Assembly: GCF_900141775.1 (NCBI RefSeq)
Contig: NZ_FSRI01000001.1
Span: 124,001 to 188,000, forward strand
DNA length: 64,000 nucleotides
Source: Salinivibrio sp. ES.052
Lineage (GTDB): Bacteria; Pseudomonadota; Gammaproteobacteria; Enterobacterales; Vibrionaceae
Direction of reading: 5' to 3'
The position numbers and the translations under genes were made by a program. The notes beneath the pieces were generated by a model. The model did not search any database and was not told the DNA's origin. It saw nothing but the letters and a program-made list of their open reading frames with translations. Below are positions 1 to 14,027 of this stretch, piece after piece; the first letter of the stretch is position 1; each line of letters starts with the position of its first letter.

Positions 1-2555
<2,555 letters not shown>

Positions 2556-2640
2556 TACAACACCCAAGAGGTTTTGGGTTGGACTCGAAATAAGCCAGTT
2601 GATTGTGGCGAGAACGAACAGCTTTCTAGATTACCGAATT

Positions 2641-2760
2641 TGCTTGGCGACCATAGCGCTTTGGACCCACCTGACTCCATGCCGAACTCAGTAGTGAAAC
2701 GAAGCAGCGCCGATGGTAGTGTGGGGTCTCCCCATGTGAGAGTAGGACATCGCCAGGCTT
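2641..2760 (+). rRNA. rrf: 5S ribosomal RNA
   Basis: A 120-nt match to gammaproteobacterial 5S rRNA, opening with TGCTTGGCGACCATAGCG and closing with CATCGCCAGGCTT. The ends pair as helix I. The sequence is closest to the Vibrio form as I remember it. It follows 23S after an 85-nt spacer that contains a small CCCAA/TTGGG hairpin, as expected in an rRNA operon. End positions may be off by one or two bases. Confidence 0.96.
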
Positions 2761-2872
2761 TGATTATAAATTGCGCCTATTGCTTGCGATTTTTGATAGC
2801 TGCGATGCTCATGTATTGGCATACATTGTGCGTCTCGCTTCAAAACTCACTGCGCATAGCTCGCAATTTGAG

Positions 2873-2903
2873 CATCAAAGCTGATTGACGTAAGACTTTG
2901 ATG
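2873..2903 (+). repeat. Inverted repeat between 5S rRNA and tRNA-Asp
   Basis: The arms CATCAAAG (2873-2880) and CTTTGATG (2896-2903) are perfect complements with a 15-nt loop, 16 nt upstream of tRNA-Asp. It may be a processing stem in the rRNA operon transcript; that role is inference. The rest of 2761-2918 holds no recognisable gene. Confidence 0.4.
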
Positions 2904-2918
2904 AGACAGAATTGGTGC

Positions 2919-2995
2919 GGAGTGGTAGTTCAGTTGGTTAGAATACCGGCCTGTCACGCCGGGGGTCGCGGGTTCGAGTCCCGTCCACTCCGCCA
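2919..2995 (+). tRNA. tRNA-Asp (anticodon GTC)
   Basis: A 77-nt cloverleaf. The acceptor stem GGAGTGG pairs with CCACTCC, the D-arm has GTTCAGTTGGTTAGAA, anticodon GTC is at 2953-2955, the T-arm is GCGGGTTCGAGTCCCGT and CCA is encoded at 2993-2995. It is the distal gene of the rRNA operon, a common position for tRNA-Asp in this group, and is followed by a terminator. Confidence 0.97.
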
Positions 2996-3003
2996 CTACT
3001 TAG

Positions 3004-3032
3004 AAACCCTGCTAAATTTAGTAGGGTTTTTT
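3004..3032 (+). terminator. Rho-independent terminator of the rRNA operon
   Basis: AACCCTGCTAAA pairs with TTTAGTAGGGTT almost perfectly and runs into seven T residues. It lies just after tRNA-Asp on the same strand. Confidence 0.9.
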
Positions 3033-3086
3033 TGCGTTTGAAGCGCCCCTATAGTGTTAGAGTTATTGCTGGAGAATAAAAGACAT

Positions 3087-3112
3087 AAAAAAAGCGCCTT
3101 GCGGCGCTTTTA
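3087..3112 (-). terminator. Terminator of trhP-yfhL
   Basis: AAAGCGCC and GGCGCTTT form a GC-rich stem with a four-base loop. Read on the minus strand it runs into seven T residues, just downstream of yfhL. The short T-run on the plus strand makes it potentially bidirectional. Confidence 0.85.
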
Positions 3113-3117
3113 ATGGC

Positions 3118-4720
<1,603 letters not shown>

Positions 4721-4752
4721 AATTCCAAGCTTGAGTCTGAGTATAAGTCAGG

Positions 4753-4808
4753 CACCTTCGAATCGAAGGTGAGTGTGGGCGCTATTTTACTGTGGCAGTG
4801 CCCACACT
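4753..4808 (-). repeat. Two adjacent stem-loops in the rdgC-trhP gap
   Basis: CACCTTC/GAAGGTG (4753-4759 and 4765-4771) is a perfect 7-bp stem with loop GAATC. AGTGTGGGCGCT (4772-4783) pairs with AGTGCCCACACT (4797-4808), with a 13-nt loop. The stems are back to back, downstream of rdgC and upstream of trhP, both on the minus strand. Neither has a T-run, so simple termination is not clear. Confidence 0.6.
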
Positions 4809-4856
4809 ACCAGCCGTATTTACCCATTCTTTGTAGGGAATTAATCAGGCGTTCAG

Positions 4857-5768
4857 TTAATCGGTTTTAAGTCCGTCTAGTGCGGTAAATATACCGTCGA
4901 GTAGGGTGTCGAGCTCACCACACATCAGAGACAGATCGGCATCAAGGCGTGCTGCGACATCTTCACGATCAATATCGGCATTTTGATCGCGGATCTCCTC
5001 GGAGAATTTGAGCCGCTTTACACTCAGATCGTCGCCAAGAACGAAGTGAACGTGTTCTTGCCAATCCATCGACAGCTTAGTAACGTGTTTATCTGCTTCA
5101 AGGTGCGCCTGGATCTCTTCGCTTGTCAGATCTTGTTGTTTGCATTTGATCACGCCGCCTTCTTCGAGTAACGCTTTGAGTTCTGCTTCATCACCCAAGT
5201 GGAAGCCTTGCGGGGCTTGACCTTGCTTCACCCACTCCGTCATGGCTTGCTCAGCAGGCGTCTCGGTTTCAACGGGTACCACGGGCAAACTGCCAATGGA
5301 TTTTCGCAATAGGGCGAGCAACTCTTCGCCTTTTTTGATGCTGGCGGCATCCACTAACACCAAGCCTTTGTCGGCCATGATCAGCGCACACATTTGGCTT
5401 TGACGGGTAAAAGCACGCGGCAAGAGCTCCATGACCACATCGTCTTTCAGGCTGTCCTTTTCACGCTTTTTCAGGCGGTGCCCTTGGGCTTGCTCCATCG
5501 CTTCCGCTTTTTCTTCTAGAGCATCTTTGATCACCGAGGCAGGGAGGAGTTTGTCCTCTTTACGGGCCCGGATCAGGATATTGTTACCGCTGACATGAGT
5601 GAGCATATCGCCGTGTTTACCTAATGCATTATCCCAGCCAAACTTTTGCATGTCTTGGCTACCGCAAGGGGTAAAGTCGAATTCCTTCAGCTGGCTTTCC
5701 AGTTGTGCGGGATCGAGGGGAATATCACGGGTAAGACGATAGACGAGTAAATTCTTAAACCAAATCAT
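4857..5768 (-). CDS. rdgC: Recombination-associated protein RdgC
   Basis: A 303-residue protein, the same length as E. coli RdgC and alignable from [12 protein letters not shown] to the C-terminus. RdgC forms a ring-shaped dimer around double-stranded DNA and restrains RecA. No catalytic motif is expected. It is divergent from sbcD across a 152-bp gap (5769-5920) that must hold both promoters. The pairing with the sbcDC nuclease is the same gene neighbourhood as in E. coli, where rdgC also lies near sbcDC and phoBR. Confidence 0.95.
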   Translation of the reverse strand: MIWFKNLLVYRLTRDIPLDPAQLESQLKEFDFTPCGSQDMQKFGWDNALGKHGDMLTHVSGNNILIRARKEDKLLPASVIKDALEEKAEAMEQAQGHRLKKREKDSLKDDVVMELLPRAFTRQSQMCALIMADKGLVLVDAASIKKGEELLALLRKSIGSLPVVPVETETPAEQAMTEWVKQGQAPQGFHLGDEAELKALLEEGGVIKCKQQDLTSEEIQAHLEADKHVTKLSMDWQEHVHFVLGDDLSVKRLKFSEEIRDQNADIDREDVAARLDADLSLMCGELDTLLDGIFTALDGLKTD

Positions 5769-5920
5769 GGCGAGGCTTTATCCATCCTGTTGTGAGAAAG
5801 GCAACATGGTATTGCATTCACTCTCGAATGTCGCTGCAATTAGCGTAGAATTTAACCCTGCTCGCGACTTCAGCGAGACGAACTTGCCCAACTTCTTCAA
5901 TCAAACGGATTGCCTCAGCT

Positions 5921-7162
5921 GTGTTAAAAATCATTCATACTTCCGACTGGCATCTTGGACATCAGCTTCATGGCTATGATCGCCAATATGAACATCAAGT
6001 CTTTCTTGATTGGCTCAAACAATGCCTCATCAATGAGCAAGCCGATGCGCTGTTAGTGGCGGGCGATGTGTTTGATAGTGCTAACCCGCCCGCCAGCGCT
6101 TGGCGAATGCTGTATCGCTTTTTAGCTGACGTTGCCAAAGCACTTCCACACTTAAATGTGGTGATCACCGGAGGGAATCATGACTCACCTAGCAAACTCG
6201 ACGCGCCACACGAGCTACTAAAAGCCTTTGATTTACACTTAATTGGTGCCATTGCCCGTGACAATCATGGCGATTTAGATACGGAACGAATGCGGGTGCC
6301 CATTACCGATAGTACTGGCGATGTGGCAGCTTGGGTGTTGGCCGTGCCTTTTTTACGAAGTGGTGACTTACGTACCGAGGGGTTAGATGAAAAGGACGAT
6401 CGGCTTATTGAGGGAGTGCGAAGTATTTATCAGCAAACCGAGCAAGCAGGGCGTGAAAACGCGCGTGCCGAGCAGGCGTTGATTGCGATGGGCCATGTGT
6501 ATATGGCTAGTGGCGAGCTGTCAGAAATGTCTGAACGGCGTATTTTGGGTGGCAACCAGCACGCATTGCCCGCTGATATTTTCAGTGAGGATATTGCGTA
6601 TGTGGCGCTTGGACATTTACACCTCGCGCAGAAAGTAGCGAAACAAACACGTATCCGTTACAGCGGCTCGCCAATCCCCTTATCACTCTCTGAGCGATAC
6701 TATCGGCATCAAGTTCTAGTCGTGACCTTAGAAGGTAACCAACTGCATAATGTGGCGTCTCATCTTGTCCCACGTGCCGTCGATTTATGGCGGGTGCCAG
6801 AAAAGCCTGAGCCCCTCGATACCGTGCTGGCAACATTGGCAGAATTAGCCCCCGAGCCATTGCCGTTGGCACAGCAACCCTTGCTGGATGTCCCTGTGCT
6901 ATTGGATAAGCCACAGCCGATGTTACGGGAGAAAGTGTTGGCGGTGTTGGAGGATAAACCTGTACGACTGGCCAAGATTTCGCCGTATTATCGCGAAAAA
7001 CCGCAAGATGTAGGTTTTCGTCAGCAACGTTTATCTGACGTCGAGCCTTTTCAAGTGCTGCGCCATGGCTGGCAACAAAAGTATCAAGGTGAACCTGATA
7101 CCGCATTATCAGCAACCTTTTCTCAGTTATTGGAGCAATTGGAACAGGACGAGGACGAATAA
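5921..7162 (+). CDS. sbcD: Exonuclease subunit SbcD (Mre11-like nuclease)
   Basis: A 413-residue metallophosphoesterase, the nuclease half of SbcCD, which cuts DNA hairpins and protein-blocked ends. Metal-binding motifs appear in order: SDWHLGH (residues 8-14), AGDVFD, GGNHDS and LGHLH. The start is a GTG; the frame upstream of it does not fit the family N-terminus, and LKIIHTSDWHLG is the expected beginning. The stop is followed after three bases by sbcC, so the subunits are made together. Confidence 0.96.
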   Translation: MLKIIHTSDWHLGHQLHGYDRQYEHQVFLDWLKQCLINEQADALLVAGDVFDSANPPASAWRMLYRFLADVAKALPHLNVVITGGNHDSPSKLDAPHELLKAFDLHLIGAIARDNHGDLDTERMRVPITDSTGDVAAWVLAVPFLRSGDLRTEGLDEKDDRLIEGVRSIYQQTEQAGRENARAEQALIAMGHVYMASGELSEMSERRILGGNQHALPADIFSEDIAYVALGHLHLAQKVAKQTRIRYSGSPIPLSLSERYYRHQVLVVTLEGNQLHNVASHLVPRAVDLWRVPEKPEPLDTVLATLAELAPEPLPLAQQPLLDVPVLLDKPQPMLREKVLAVLEDKPVRLAKISPYYREKPQDVGFRQQRLSDVEPFQVLRHGWQQKYQGEPDTALSATFSQLLEQLEQDEDE

Positions 7163-7165
7163 ACC

Positions 7166-10100
7166 ATGAAAATTCTGGCATTACGTGGCGAGAACTTGGC
7201 CAGTATTCAACACCCGTTTGCGTTGGATTTTTCACAAGGGCCGCTCGGTGACAGTGGTCTGTTTGCGATCACGGGTAAAACTGGGGCAGGGAAATCCACC
7301 TTATTAGATGCGATTTGCCTGGCACTGTATGACAAAATTCCGCGCTTTCAATCGAATAAAAAGCACGATGCTGATATCGGCCTAGGCGATCCTGCTACCC
7401 GAGTCAAAGCCAACGATGTGCGCAGTATTTTGTCGCGCGGGAAAGGTGAAGGGTACGCGGAAGTGGATTTTCTCGCCCATGATGGTAGTCGTTGGCGTGC
7501 ACACTGGTCGGTGCGTCGTGCTAGAGGCAAAGCAGATGGCCGTATACAGGCCAGTGAACACTGGCTTGAAAATATCACTTCCGGTCAACGTATTGCGGGT
7601 AAAAAGCAAGAAGTCTTGAGTGAAATAGAACACTTGGTGGGGCTCAGTTATGAGCAGTTTCGTCGTGCTGTGATGTTGCCGCAAGGGGATTTTGCCGCTT
7701 TTTTAAAGGCCTCGGCAGATGATCGAGCGGCCTTGCTGGAGCGAATGACCGGCACTGAAATATACAGCCGACTGTCACAAATGGCGCACGAGCGGGCGCG
7801 AGACGAGAAACAAGCCCTGGATCAACTCACTCGCCAGCTAGGGGATATACAGCTACTCAGCGAGGACGATGAGCAGCGATTGCACCAAGAACAGGTTGAG
7901 TGTCAGCAACACATTCAAGTGCATCAGAGTGAACTTAAAAGGCTGAATGACTACCGTCAACAGCACGTTCACTTAGCCCAGGCACAGCAAGGGCTCGAAT
8001 CGGCACAGCAGGCTTTGGATGAGGCGAGTACCGCTCGCGAAGAGGTTGCCACTCGGCGTGAAAAGCTGGATGAGATCGCGCGGGTTCAAGTAGCGAGAGA
8101 GGATTGGCAGGCATTACAAACGCATCAGTGGCAGCGACAGGCATTCACGATTGCTCTTCATCAATTAGCCCGAGAAGAGCGAGACATCGCGGAAGACTAC
8201 GACGCTCAGGCCGAACGCTGGCGAAAGGCGAACCGAGCGTTAGCAGAGGCTGAGCAAGCTTGGTCTGACATTGAGCCTAAGGTACGCGAAGCCCAACAGC
8301 TTGATACGCAGCTGGCAGGGTTAGACAGCCAAATGCATGAGCAAAATTTGGCGTTGAATGAGCAACAGCAAAAGTACCGACAAGCGCAAGATACGTTGGC
8401 AAAAACGCAGGAGAATGCGCAACAAAAGCAACAGCGTGCACAGGCATTAGAGACGGAAATTAAACGTTATGGGGACTTTTCTCATATTGCTGAACATTAC
8501 CAGCCTGTGTTCGATAATTTGCGTCAATACCTTGACTGCCAGGAAATACTGGCCGCGATGCAAGAGGAGCACCAGAGGCGTGCTCTCCAGCGCCAGCACT
8601 GGGCACCACAGCGAGAAAAGCTTGATAAAGACATCGCCCAAGTTGATGACAGTAGCGCGCAATTAAAAGCGAAACGTCAGGCTGCGAATCCTGATGAACT
8701 GTTGGCGGCTCAAGAGGCGGATCAAGCACGCTATAGCACACTGCATAAGCAAAAGCAGCAACAAGAAGCGGTGCTCAGTGAGGGACAAAATTGGCAATAC
8801 TGGCAAGAGCGCTGTCAGCATAACCAAGCGGAACTTGAAAAGCATCAAGCATTGTTTGCCGACAGCCAAGCGCATTTAGTCCGCTTGAAAGACACGTTGA
8901 CCCGAGAGCAGGCTCAGGTCGAAGAAGCGCAAAACAGCCTCCAACAGGCGATGGCGGTGGTCGAGCTTGATGATCTGCGCCAAACCCTACAAGTGGGGGA
9001 CCCTTGCCCACTCTGTGGAGCAACTGAGCATCCTTATCTGCACCATGCCCCTGCGATTGAAGGAATGATCGCGCAGCAGCAGGCGCGTGTGGAGGCATTG
9101 CAAGCATCCTACAACCAACACCATGCTGAGTATTATTACTGGCAAAAGCAGCACCAACAAAGCCAGCATGCTTGTGCTGAGCTGAAAGAACAAGGTGCGG
9201 TTTGGCGAGCTGAACGACAGCAGTACGAGCGGGGAGTGCATGGGGCGATTGCCGAGTTGGATGAAACCATTGATCTGGCGCGTCCACTCAGCGATATCCT
9301 TGGTGAAATTGACGCGCAGGCACAGCAAACCTACGCCGAGTATCAAACCTGTTATCAAGTGATGACAGAGCGCCAACACCAATTAGCCCATATCCAACAA
9401 ATAGACACCGCGCTCAGCGAATTACAGCAAGCTCGGGAGCAATTAGTGGCACGACGGCATCAACTTGATCAATCATTGACTGAGTGCGAGACGCGACTTC
9501 ATGCGATTGATGAGCAGTGTCAGCAGCAACATGAGCAACTGACTCGGGTAAGCCAAGCACTTGATCAGCAACTCGGTGCGGGGCAGTGGCTTGCAAGCTT
9601 ACAGCAGGTCGGCGCTGCGCGCTATATCCGACAAATGGAGCAAAAAATCCAAGGATATCGAGCGCTTCAGGAAGAAAAAGAGGCTTTGGCAACTCAAAAA
9701 CAGCAGATAGAGACCGAGTTAGCTTCGTTAACACAGCAATGCCAGAGCTTATTAGACGATACGCAAGCACGGCAAGCGCAGTTGGTGATCCTCGCGCAAG
9801 ATCATCAGCAGCGCAGTACAGCCCGCCAGGCTTTGATTCGTCAGTCAGATTTAGTGTCTCTTGAGCAAGATTATAAATCAGCCATCGAGGCGCAACGTGT
9901 CAAGCGAACTCACGCTGAGCAGGCCTATAATCAAGCCAGTGAAAAACGGGCAGGGGTTCAAGCACGCCAGCAAACCTTAATACAACAACGACACGAAGCG
10001 GCGCAACATTACCGTGCTAGCGTCAGACGATGGATCCAATGGCAACCGACGTTAGAGATGAGTCAGTATGATGTGCTGCAAGCTTTATCCTACTCTGAGA

Positions 10101-10933
10101 GTTGGCGCGCCAGTGAGCACCAAGCAATTAGTGAAGTAGAATCTGCGTATCAAGAAGCGAAAACGCGCGTTGATGAGCGTCAGCAGCAGCTGACACATTG
10201 CCAGCAAGCGATTGCCGACGCACAGGCTTGGCTTGATGCGCAGCAACTGTCGGACGATGATGAATCACTGGCGGCCCAACACGACGCCTGGCAGCAAGTG
10301 TTGGAATCGGCCGAGCAGCGATTATTTACCCTTCGCCATCAATTAGCCGAATCAGAAAAAGCCAAGCTACAGGCGGGGTCGCTGACGGAGAAAATTGACG
10401 CTCAGCGCAGCCAAACGGAGCAGTGGCTAAAACTGGCCGATTTAATTGGCTCGGCCAGTGGCGCGAAATTTCGTAATTTGGCGCAATCGCTCACGTTGGC
10501 GCAGTTGGTGGACATCGCCAATGAGCATTTAGCCTCGTTATCACCGCGATACGCGTTACAAACGGTGCCAGACAGCCTATTGGCGCTGCAAGTTGTCGAT
10601 CATGATATGGGCGATGAAGTACGCAGTGTTGAGTCACTGTCTGGCGGCGAGAGCTTTTTGGTGTCTCTCTCACTGGCGCTTGCGCTGGCATCTTTGGCCG
10701 CGGATACCCGTCAACTGGGATCGTTATTTATTGATGAAGGGTTCGGTACGCTGGATCCAGACAGCTTAGAAATGGCATTGGCGTGCCTAGATACCTTGCA
10801 AGCGGATGGTCGGCAGATTGGGGTGATTTCGCATGTCAGTACCCTGGTTGAGCGGATCGGTGCCCAAGTGCGAGTCGACAGCCAGGGTGGCGGCGCAAGC
10901 CGTGTATTGGTATCACAGCAAGGTGTTGGCTAG
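7166..10933 (+). CDS. sbcC: Exonuclease subunit SbcC (Rad50-like ATPase)
   Basis: A 1255-residue SMC-like ATPase that partners SbcD. Walker A GKTGAGKST is at residues 37-45. Two very long glutamine-rich coiled coils flank the zinc hook CPLC at residues 614-617. Near the C-terminus are the signature motif LSGGES and the Walker B LFIDEGFGTLD, followed by a VISHV switch. It is longer than E. coli SbcC (1048 aa), mostly through the coiled-coil arms. It probably reads on towards phoB, but a strong inverted repeat overlaps its stop codon. Confidence 0.96.
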   Translation: MKILALRGENLASIQHPFALDFSQGPLGDSGLFAITGKTGAGKSTLLDAICLALYDKIPRFQSNKKHDADIGLGDPATRVKANDVRSILSRGKGEGYAEVDFLAHDGSRWRAHWSVRRARGKADGRIQASEHWLENITSGQRIAGKKQEVLSEIEHLVGLSYEQFRRAVMLPQGDFAAFLKASADDRAALLERMTGTEIYSRLSQMAHERARDEKQALDQLTRQLGDIQLLSEDDEQRLHQEQVECQQHIQVHQSELKRLNDYRQQHVHLAQAQQGLESAQQALDEASTAREEVATRREKLDEIARVQVAREDWQALQTHQWQRQAFTIALHQLAREERDIAEDYDAQAERWRKANRALAEAEQAWSDIEPKVREAQQLDTQLAGLDSQMHEQNLALNEQQQKYRQAQDTLAKTQENAQQKQQRAQALETEIKRYGDFSHIAEHYQPVFDNLRQYLDCQEILAAMQEEHQRRALQRQHWAPQREKLDKDIAQVDDSSAQLKAKRQAANPDELLAAQEADQARYSTLHKQKQQQEAVLSEGQNWQYWQERCQHNQAELEKHQALFADSQAHLVRLKDTLTREQAQVEEAQNSLQQAMAVVELDDLRQTLQVGDPCPLCGATEHPYLHHAPAIEGMIAQQQARVEALQASYNQHHAEYYYWQKQHQQSQHACAELKEQGAVWRAERQQYERGVHGAIAELDETIDLARPLSDILGEIDAQAQQTYAEYQTCYQVMTERQHQLAHIQQIDTALSELQQAREQLVARRHQLDQSLTECETRLHAIDEQCQQQHEQLTRVSQALDQQLGAGQWLASLQQVGAARYIRQMEQKIQGYRALQEEKEALATQKQQIETELASLTQQCQSLLDDTQARQAQLVILAQDHQQRSTARQALIRQSDLVSLEQDYKSAIEAQRVKRTHAEQAYNQASEKRAGVQARQQTLIQQRHEAAQHYRASVRRWIQWQPTLEMSQYDVLQALSYSESWRASEHQAISEVESAYQEAKTRVDERQQQLTHCQQAIADAQAWLDAQQLSDDDESLAAQHDAWQQVLESAEQRLFTLRHQLAESEKAKLQAGSLTEKIDAQRSQTEQWLKLADLIGSASGAKFRNLAQSLTLAQLVDIANEHLASLSPRYALQTVPDSLLALQVVDHDMGDEVRSVESLSGGESFLVSLSLALALASLAADTRQLGSLFIDEGFGTLDPDSLEMALACLDTLQADGRQIGVISHVSTLVERIGAQVRVDSQGGGASRVLVSQQGVG

Positions 10934-10973
10934 GTCACACCTTGCTGTGACAGGGCGGAAATTGCTCGCCCTG
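10913..10973 (+). repeat. Perfect 14-bp inverted repeat over the sbcC stop, plus second hairpin
   Basis: TCACAGCAAGGTGT (10913-10926) and ACACCTTGCTGTGA (10937-10950) are perfect complements around a 10-nt loop that contains the sbcC TAG. Immediately after, CAGGGCG (10951-10957) pairs with CGCCCTG (10967-10973). There is no T-run after either stem. Together they likely separate sbcC transcription from the phoB promoter or protect the 3' end; that is inference. Confidence 0.7.
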
Positions 10974-11006
10974 GGTCACAAAAATGTCATAATAAATCCA
11001 CATAAT
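10973..11006 (+). promoter_or_regulatory. Pho box and -10 element of phoB
   Basis: GGGTCAC-AAAA-ATGTCAT (10973-10990) matches the PhoB-binding consensus of two CTGTCAT-like heptamers separated by an A/T tetramer. It takes the place of the -35 element: a CATAAT -10 box follows after 10 bp at 11001-11006. phoB starts at 11041. This is the usual design of a PhoB-activated, autoregulated promoter. Confidence 0.8.
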
Positions 11007-11040
11007 GGCGCCAGTTAAATGATAACACTAGGTAATTATC

Positions 11041-11730
11041 ATGGTTAGACGGATTCTTGTTGTTGAAGACGAAGCCCCGATTCGCGAGATGCTTTGCTTT
11101 GTACTGGAGCAAAAAGGGTATCAAACGGTTGAGGCAGAAGACTACGACTCAGCGCTGGCGCAAATATGCGAGCCTTACCCAGAAATGATCCTAATGGATT
11201 GGATGTTACCTGGTGGGTCGGGGCTCAACCTGATTAAACATTTGAAGCGTGAAGAGCTCACACGTCAAATTCCAGTGGTGATGCTCACCGCTCGCGGTGA
11301 AGAAGAAGATAAAGTGCGTGGCCTCGAAGTGGGTGCCGATGATTACATCACCAAACCTTTCTCTCCAAAGGAGTTGATGGCACGCTTAAAAGCGGTCATG
11401 CGTCGGGTCTCACCGACTACCTTGGAAGATGTGATTGAAGTACAAGGCTTAAAACTCGATCCTGTCTCACATCGTGTGACGGCCAATGATGAGCCGCTTG
11501 ATATGGGCCCAACTGAGTTTAAACTCCTGCACTTTTTTATGACCCATCAAGAGCGTGTTTATAGTCGTGAACAGCTGTTGAATAATGTTTGGGGCACCAA
11601 CGTTTATGTAGAAGACAGAACCGTTGATGTGCATATTCGTCGTTTACGCAAAGTATTAGAAGCGGGAGGGCACGCAAAATTGGTGCAAACTGTACGCGGT
11701 GCTGGATATCGCTTCTCAACACGTAGCTAA
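11041..11730 (+). CDS. phoB: Phosphate regulon response regulator PhoB
   Basis: A 229-residue OmpR/PhoB-type regulator. The receiver domain has acidic residues E9 and D10, phospho-acceptor D53 in MDWMLPG, the LTAR motif and a conserved KPFSPKEL lysine. The C-terminal winged helix includes the [12 protein letters not shown] and [11 protein letters not shown] segments. When phosphorylated by PhoR it activates genes with Pho boxes; one lies upstream of phoB itself and another upstream of pstC in this window. phoR follows 54 bp downstream, with a GCCTACA/TGTAGGC hairpin at 11752-11770 in the gap. Confidence 0.97.
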   Translation: MVRRILVVEDEAPIREMLCFVLEQKGYQTVEAEDYDSALAQICEPYPEMILMDWMLPGGSGLNLIKHLKREELTRQIPVVMLTARGEEEDKVRGLEVGADDYITKPFSPKELMARLKAVMRRVSPTTLEDVIEVQGLKLDPVSHRVTANDEPLDMGPTEFKLLHFFMTHQERVYSREQLLNNVWGTNVYVEDRTVDVHIRRLRKVLEAGGHAKLVQTVRGAGYRFSTRS

Positions 11731-11784
11731 ATCCCGACGCAGTTAAATCCCGCCTACATCAGGTGTAGGCTGCATGGAGACGCA

Positions 11785-13080
11785 ATGGTCGAACGACTGT
11801 CTTGGAAAAAGCTAGCCTGGGAGCTGGCTTTTTTTTATTTACCTTGGTTTATCGTGGGTTGGCTGTTTGGTGGCCTACCTTGGCTGTTATTATCCGCCAC
11901 AGTGGCGATGCTGCTTTGGCACCTGCACCAGCAGATCAAACTATCAGACTGGTTGTGGAAAGATAAAAGCTTGATGCCCCCGTCTGGCACGGGCTCTTGG
12001 GAACCATTGTTCAATGGGATCTACCGCCTGCAAAAGCGCAATCGCCGCCGCCGTAAAGAGCTTGCCAATTTGATCCGTCGCTTTCGTAACGGTGCCGAAT
12101 CGTTGCCCGATGCGGTGGTGGTGTTTGAGCGTGATGGCACCATTGTCTGGTGTAACAAGTTAGCGCAAGAACTACTGGGCTTACGGATGCCGGATGACAA
12201 TGGCCAACATATCAGTAATTTAATTCGTGCGCCTGAGTTTGTCAGTTATATCGCGAATGCCAATTATGGCATTCCACTAGAAATGCGCTCTCACCTCAAC
12301 AGCGCGCGTACACTCGAGTTCCGGACCATGCCCTATGCCGAAGGGGAGTACTTGATGGTGGTGCGTGATATTACTCAGCTGAAACAACTTGAAGGGATGC
12401 GGCGCAATTTTTTCGCTAACGTTTCGCACGAGCTACGTACCCCGATGACGGTATTGCGTGGGTATTTGGAAATGACGGGGGATCCCGATATGGTTGTCGG
12501 TCCGATGTGGCCCAAGGCGCATGGGGTGATGACCGAGCAATTATCTCGGATGGAGTCGCTGGTTGAGCAATTGCTGACACTGTCCAAGATTGAAGCGGCA
12601 GCCAAGCCTGACCTTGATCATCATGTCGATGTGCCAGCGATGTTAGATGTCTTACAAAAAGAGGCACAAGCCTTAAGCGGTGATAGTGAACACACACTTA
12701 CGTTCGATGTCGATACCAGTCTTAAAGTCAAAGGCAATGATGACCAACTACGTAGTGCTATCTCCAATTTAGTTTATAACGCTGTCAAACATACGCCCGC
12801 GCACGCTGGAATTACGGTGCGTTGGTATCGCTCGAGAAAAGGCCCGCGTTTGGAAGTGCAAGACAGTGGCGAGGGAATTGCACCGCAACATTTAGATCGG
12901 TTGACCGAACGCTTTTATCGAGTTGATAAGGCGCGCTCACGAGAAACTGGCGGTAGTGGGTTAGGGTTGGCGATTGTTAAACATGCACTGAGCCACCACG
13001 ACGCTGAGTTAGATATAAAAAGTGAATTGGGGGTTGGCAGTACGTTTTCATTTACGTTGCCGGAGCGGTTAGCATGTTAA
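11785..13080 (+). CDS. phoR: Phosphate regulon sensor histidine kinase PhoR
   Basis: A 431-residue membrane kinase. One or two hydrophobic segments at about residues 10-50 ([20 protein letters not shown]) anchor it without a large periplasmic domain, as is usual for PhoR. A PAS domain follows (around residues 95-195), then the H-box [10 protein letters not shown] with phospho-acceptor H215. The ATPase domain has the N-box [11 protein letters not shown] and G-boxes DSGEGI and GGSGLGLAI. It senses Pst transporter state through PhoU and phosphorylates PhoB. The stop overlaps the start of the next gene by seven bases. Confidence 0.96.
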   Translation: MVERLSWKKLAWELAFFYLPWFIVGWLFGGLPWLLLSATVAMLLWHLHQQIKLSDWLWKDKSLMPPSGTGSWEPLFNGIYRLQKRNRRRRKELANLIRRFRNGAESLPDAVVVFERDGTIVWCNKLAQELLGLRMPDDNGQHISNLIRAPEFVSYIANANYGIPLEMRSHLNSARTLEFRTMPYAEGEYLMVVRDITQLKQLEGMRRNFFANVSHELRTPMTVLRGYLEMTGDPDMVVGPMWPKAHGVMTEQLSRMESLVEQLLTLSKIEAAAKPDLDHHVDVPAMLDVLQKEAQALSGDSEHTLTFDVDTSLKVKGNDDQLRSAISNLVYNAVKHTPAHAGITVRWYRSRKGPRLEVQDSGEGIAPQHLDRLTERFYRVDKARSRETGGSGLGLAIVKHALSHHDAELDIKSELGVGSTFSFTLPERLAC

Positions 13081-14027
13081 AGCAAGTTATCTTAGCCACT
13101 TGTCTATTGTGGAGTGTTGGCGCCGCTAGCGAGTCTGATCGCTTGCCCGATTATCAACGCAGTAGCGGGGTATCTGGTAATTTGAGCTCAGTGGGTTCTG
13201 ATACCTTAGCCAATATGATGACGGCTTGGACGGAGGGGTTTAAGCGTCTTCACCCTGGTATTAATGTACAGTTGCAGACCCCTGGATCTGCCTCTGCAGC
13301 CCCTGCGCTCGTAGAGGGAACGGCTCAATTCGGGCCGATGAGCCGCCCGATGCGAGTTAGCGAAGAAAACGCCTTTCAAGCACGCTTTGGTTATCCGCCG
13401 ACAGCTGTCCCTGTTGCCGTTGATGCTATGGCTATTTATGTGCACCAAGATAACCCATTGCGTGCGATTAGTTTTCAACAACTCGATGCCATTTTTTCAC
13501 GCACCCTATGGTGTGGCGCCCGTGAGCCCGTCACGACTTGGGGGCAGCTTGGTCTTTCAGGGCGTTGGCAGCATCGTGACCTGCAGTTGTTCGGCCGTAA
13601 TTCGGTATCTGGCACGTATGGCTATTTTAAACAAGCGGCCTTATGTCGTGGGGATTTTCGTGCCAATGTCAATGAGCAGCCTGGGTCTGCGTCTGTGGTA
13701 CAGTCAGTTGCATCATCGCTTAATGCGATGGGTTATGCTGGTATTGGCCACCAGGCCTCCGGTGCGCGTATGCTTGCGATCTCTCGCCAAGGTGGTAACG
13801 CGGTAGTCCCTAATGATCAAACGATAAAAAAAGGTGAGTACCCACTAACACGTTATCTTTACTTATATATCAATAAAGCACCGAACCAGCCGCTTGCCCC
13901 CTTAGAAGCGGCGTTCATGCGTTATATTCTCTCTCAGCAGGGGCAAAAAGCGGTGAGTGAGCAAGGGTATATTCCTTTACCCGCTGATACCGTGCGCGCT
14001 CAGAGGCAGGGACTTGCATTGGACTAA
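13074..14027 (+). CDS. PstS-like phosphate-binding periplasmic protein
   Basis: A 317-residue substrate-binding protein of the PstS family. A signal peptide spans about residues 1-18 (hydrophobic [14 protein letters not shown]). The phosphate-binding loops look intact: [10 protein letters not shown] near the N-terminus, [11 protein letters not shown] and [14 protein letters not shown]. It overlaps phoR by seven bases, so it is made with the sensor rather than with the pstCAB permease, which lies 4.4 kb away beyond oppositely oriented ppx-ppk. The family is clear. Whether it is the main Pst binding protein or an accessory one cannot be told, since another pstS may exist elsewhere. Its stop overlaps the convergent ppx stop. 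Confidence 0.9.
   Translation: MLKQVILATCLLWSVGAASESDRLPDYQRSSGVSGNLSSVGSDTLANMMTAWTEGFKRLHPGINVQLQTPGSASAAPALVEGTAQFGPMSRPMRVSEENAFQARFGYPPTAVPVAVDAMAIYVHQDNPLRAISFQQLDAIFSRTLWCGAREPVTTWGQLGLSGRWQHRDLQLFGRNSVSGTYGYFKQAALCRGDFRANVNEQPGSASVVQSVASSLNAMGYAGIGHQASGARMLAISRQGGNAVVPNDQTIKKGEYPLTRYLYLYINKAPNQPLAPLEAAFMRYILSQQGQKAVSEQGYIPLPADTVRAQRQGLALD

Noticed and set aside
6582-7235. A 217-codon frame on the minus strand
   Set aside because: It is antisense to sbcD/sbcC, both of which have full motif support; the product has no family pattern.
8447-9864. Several overlapping frames antisense or frame-shifted within sbcC
   Set aside because: Shadows produced by the repetitive, glutamine-rich coiled-coil coding sequence.
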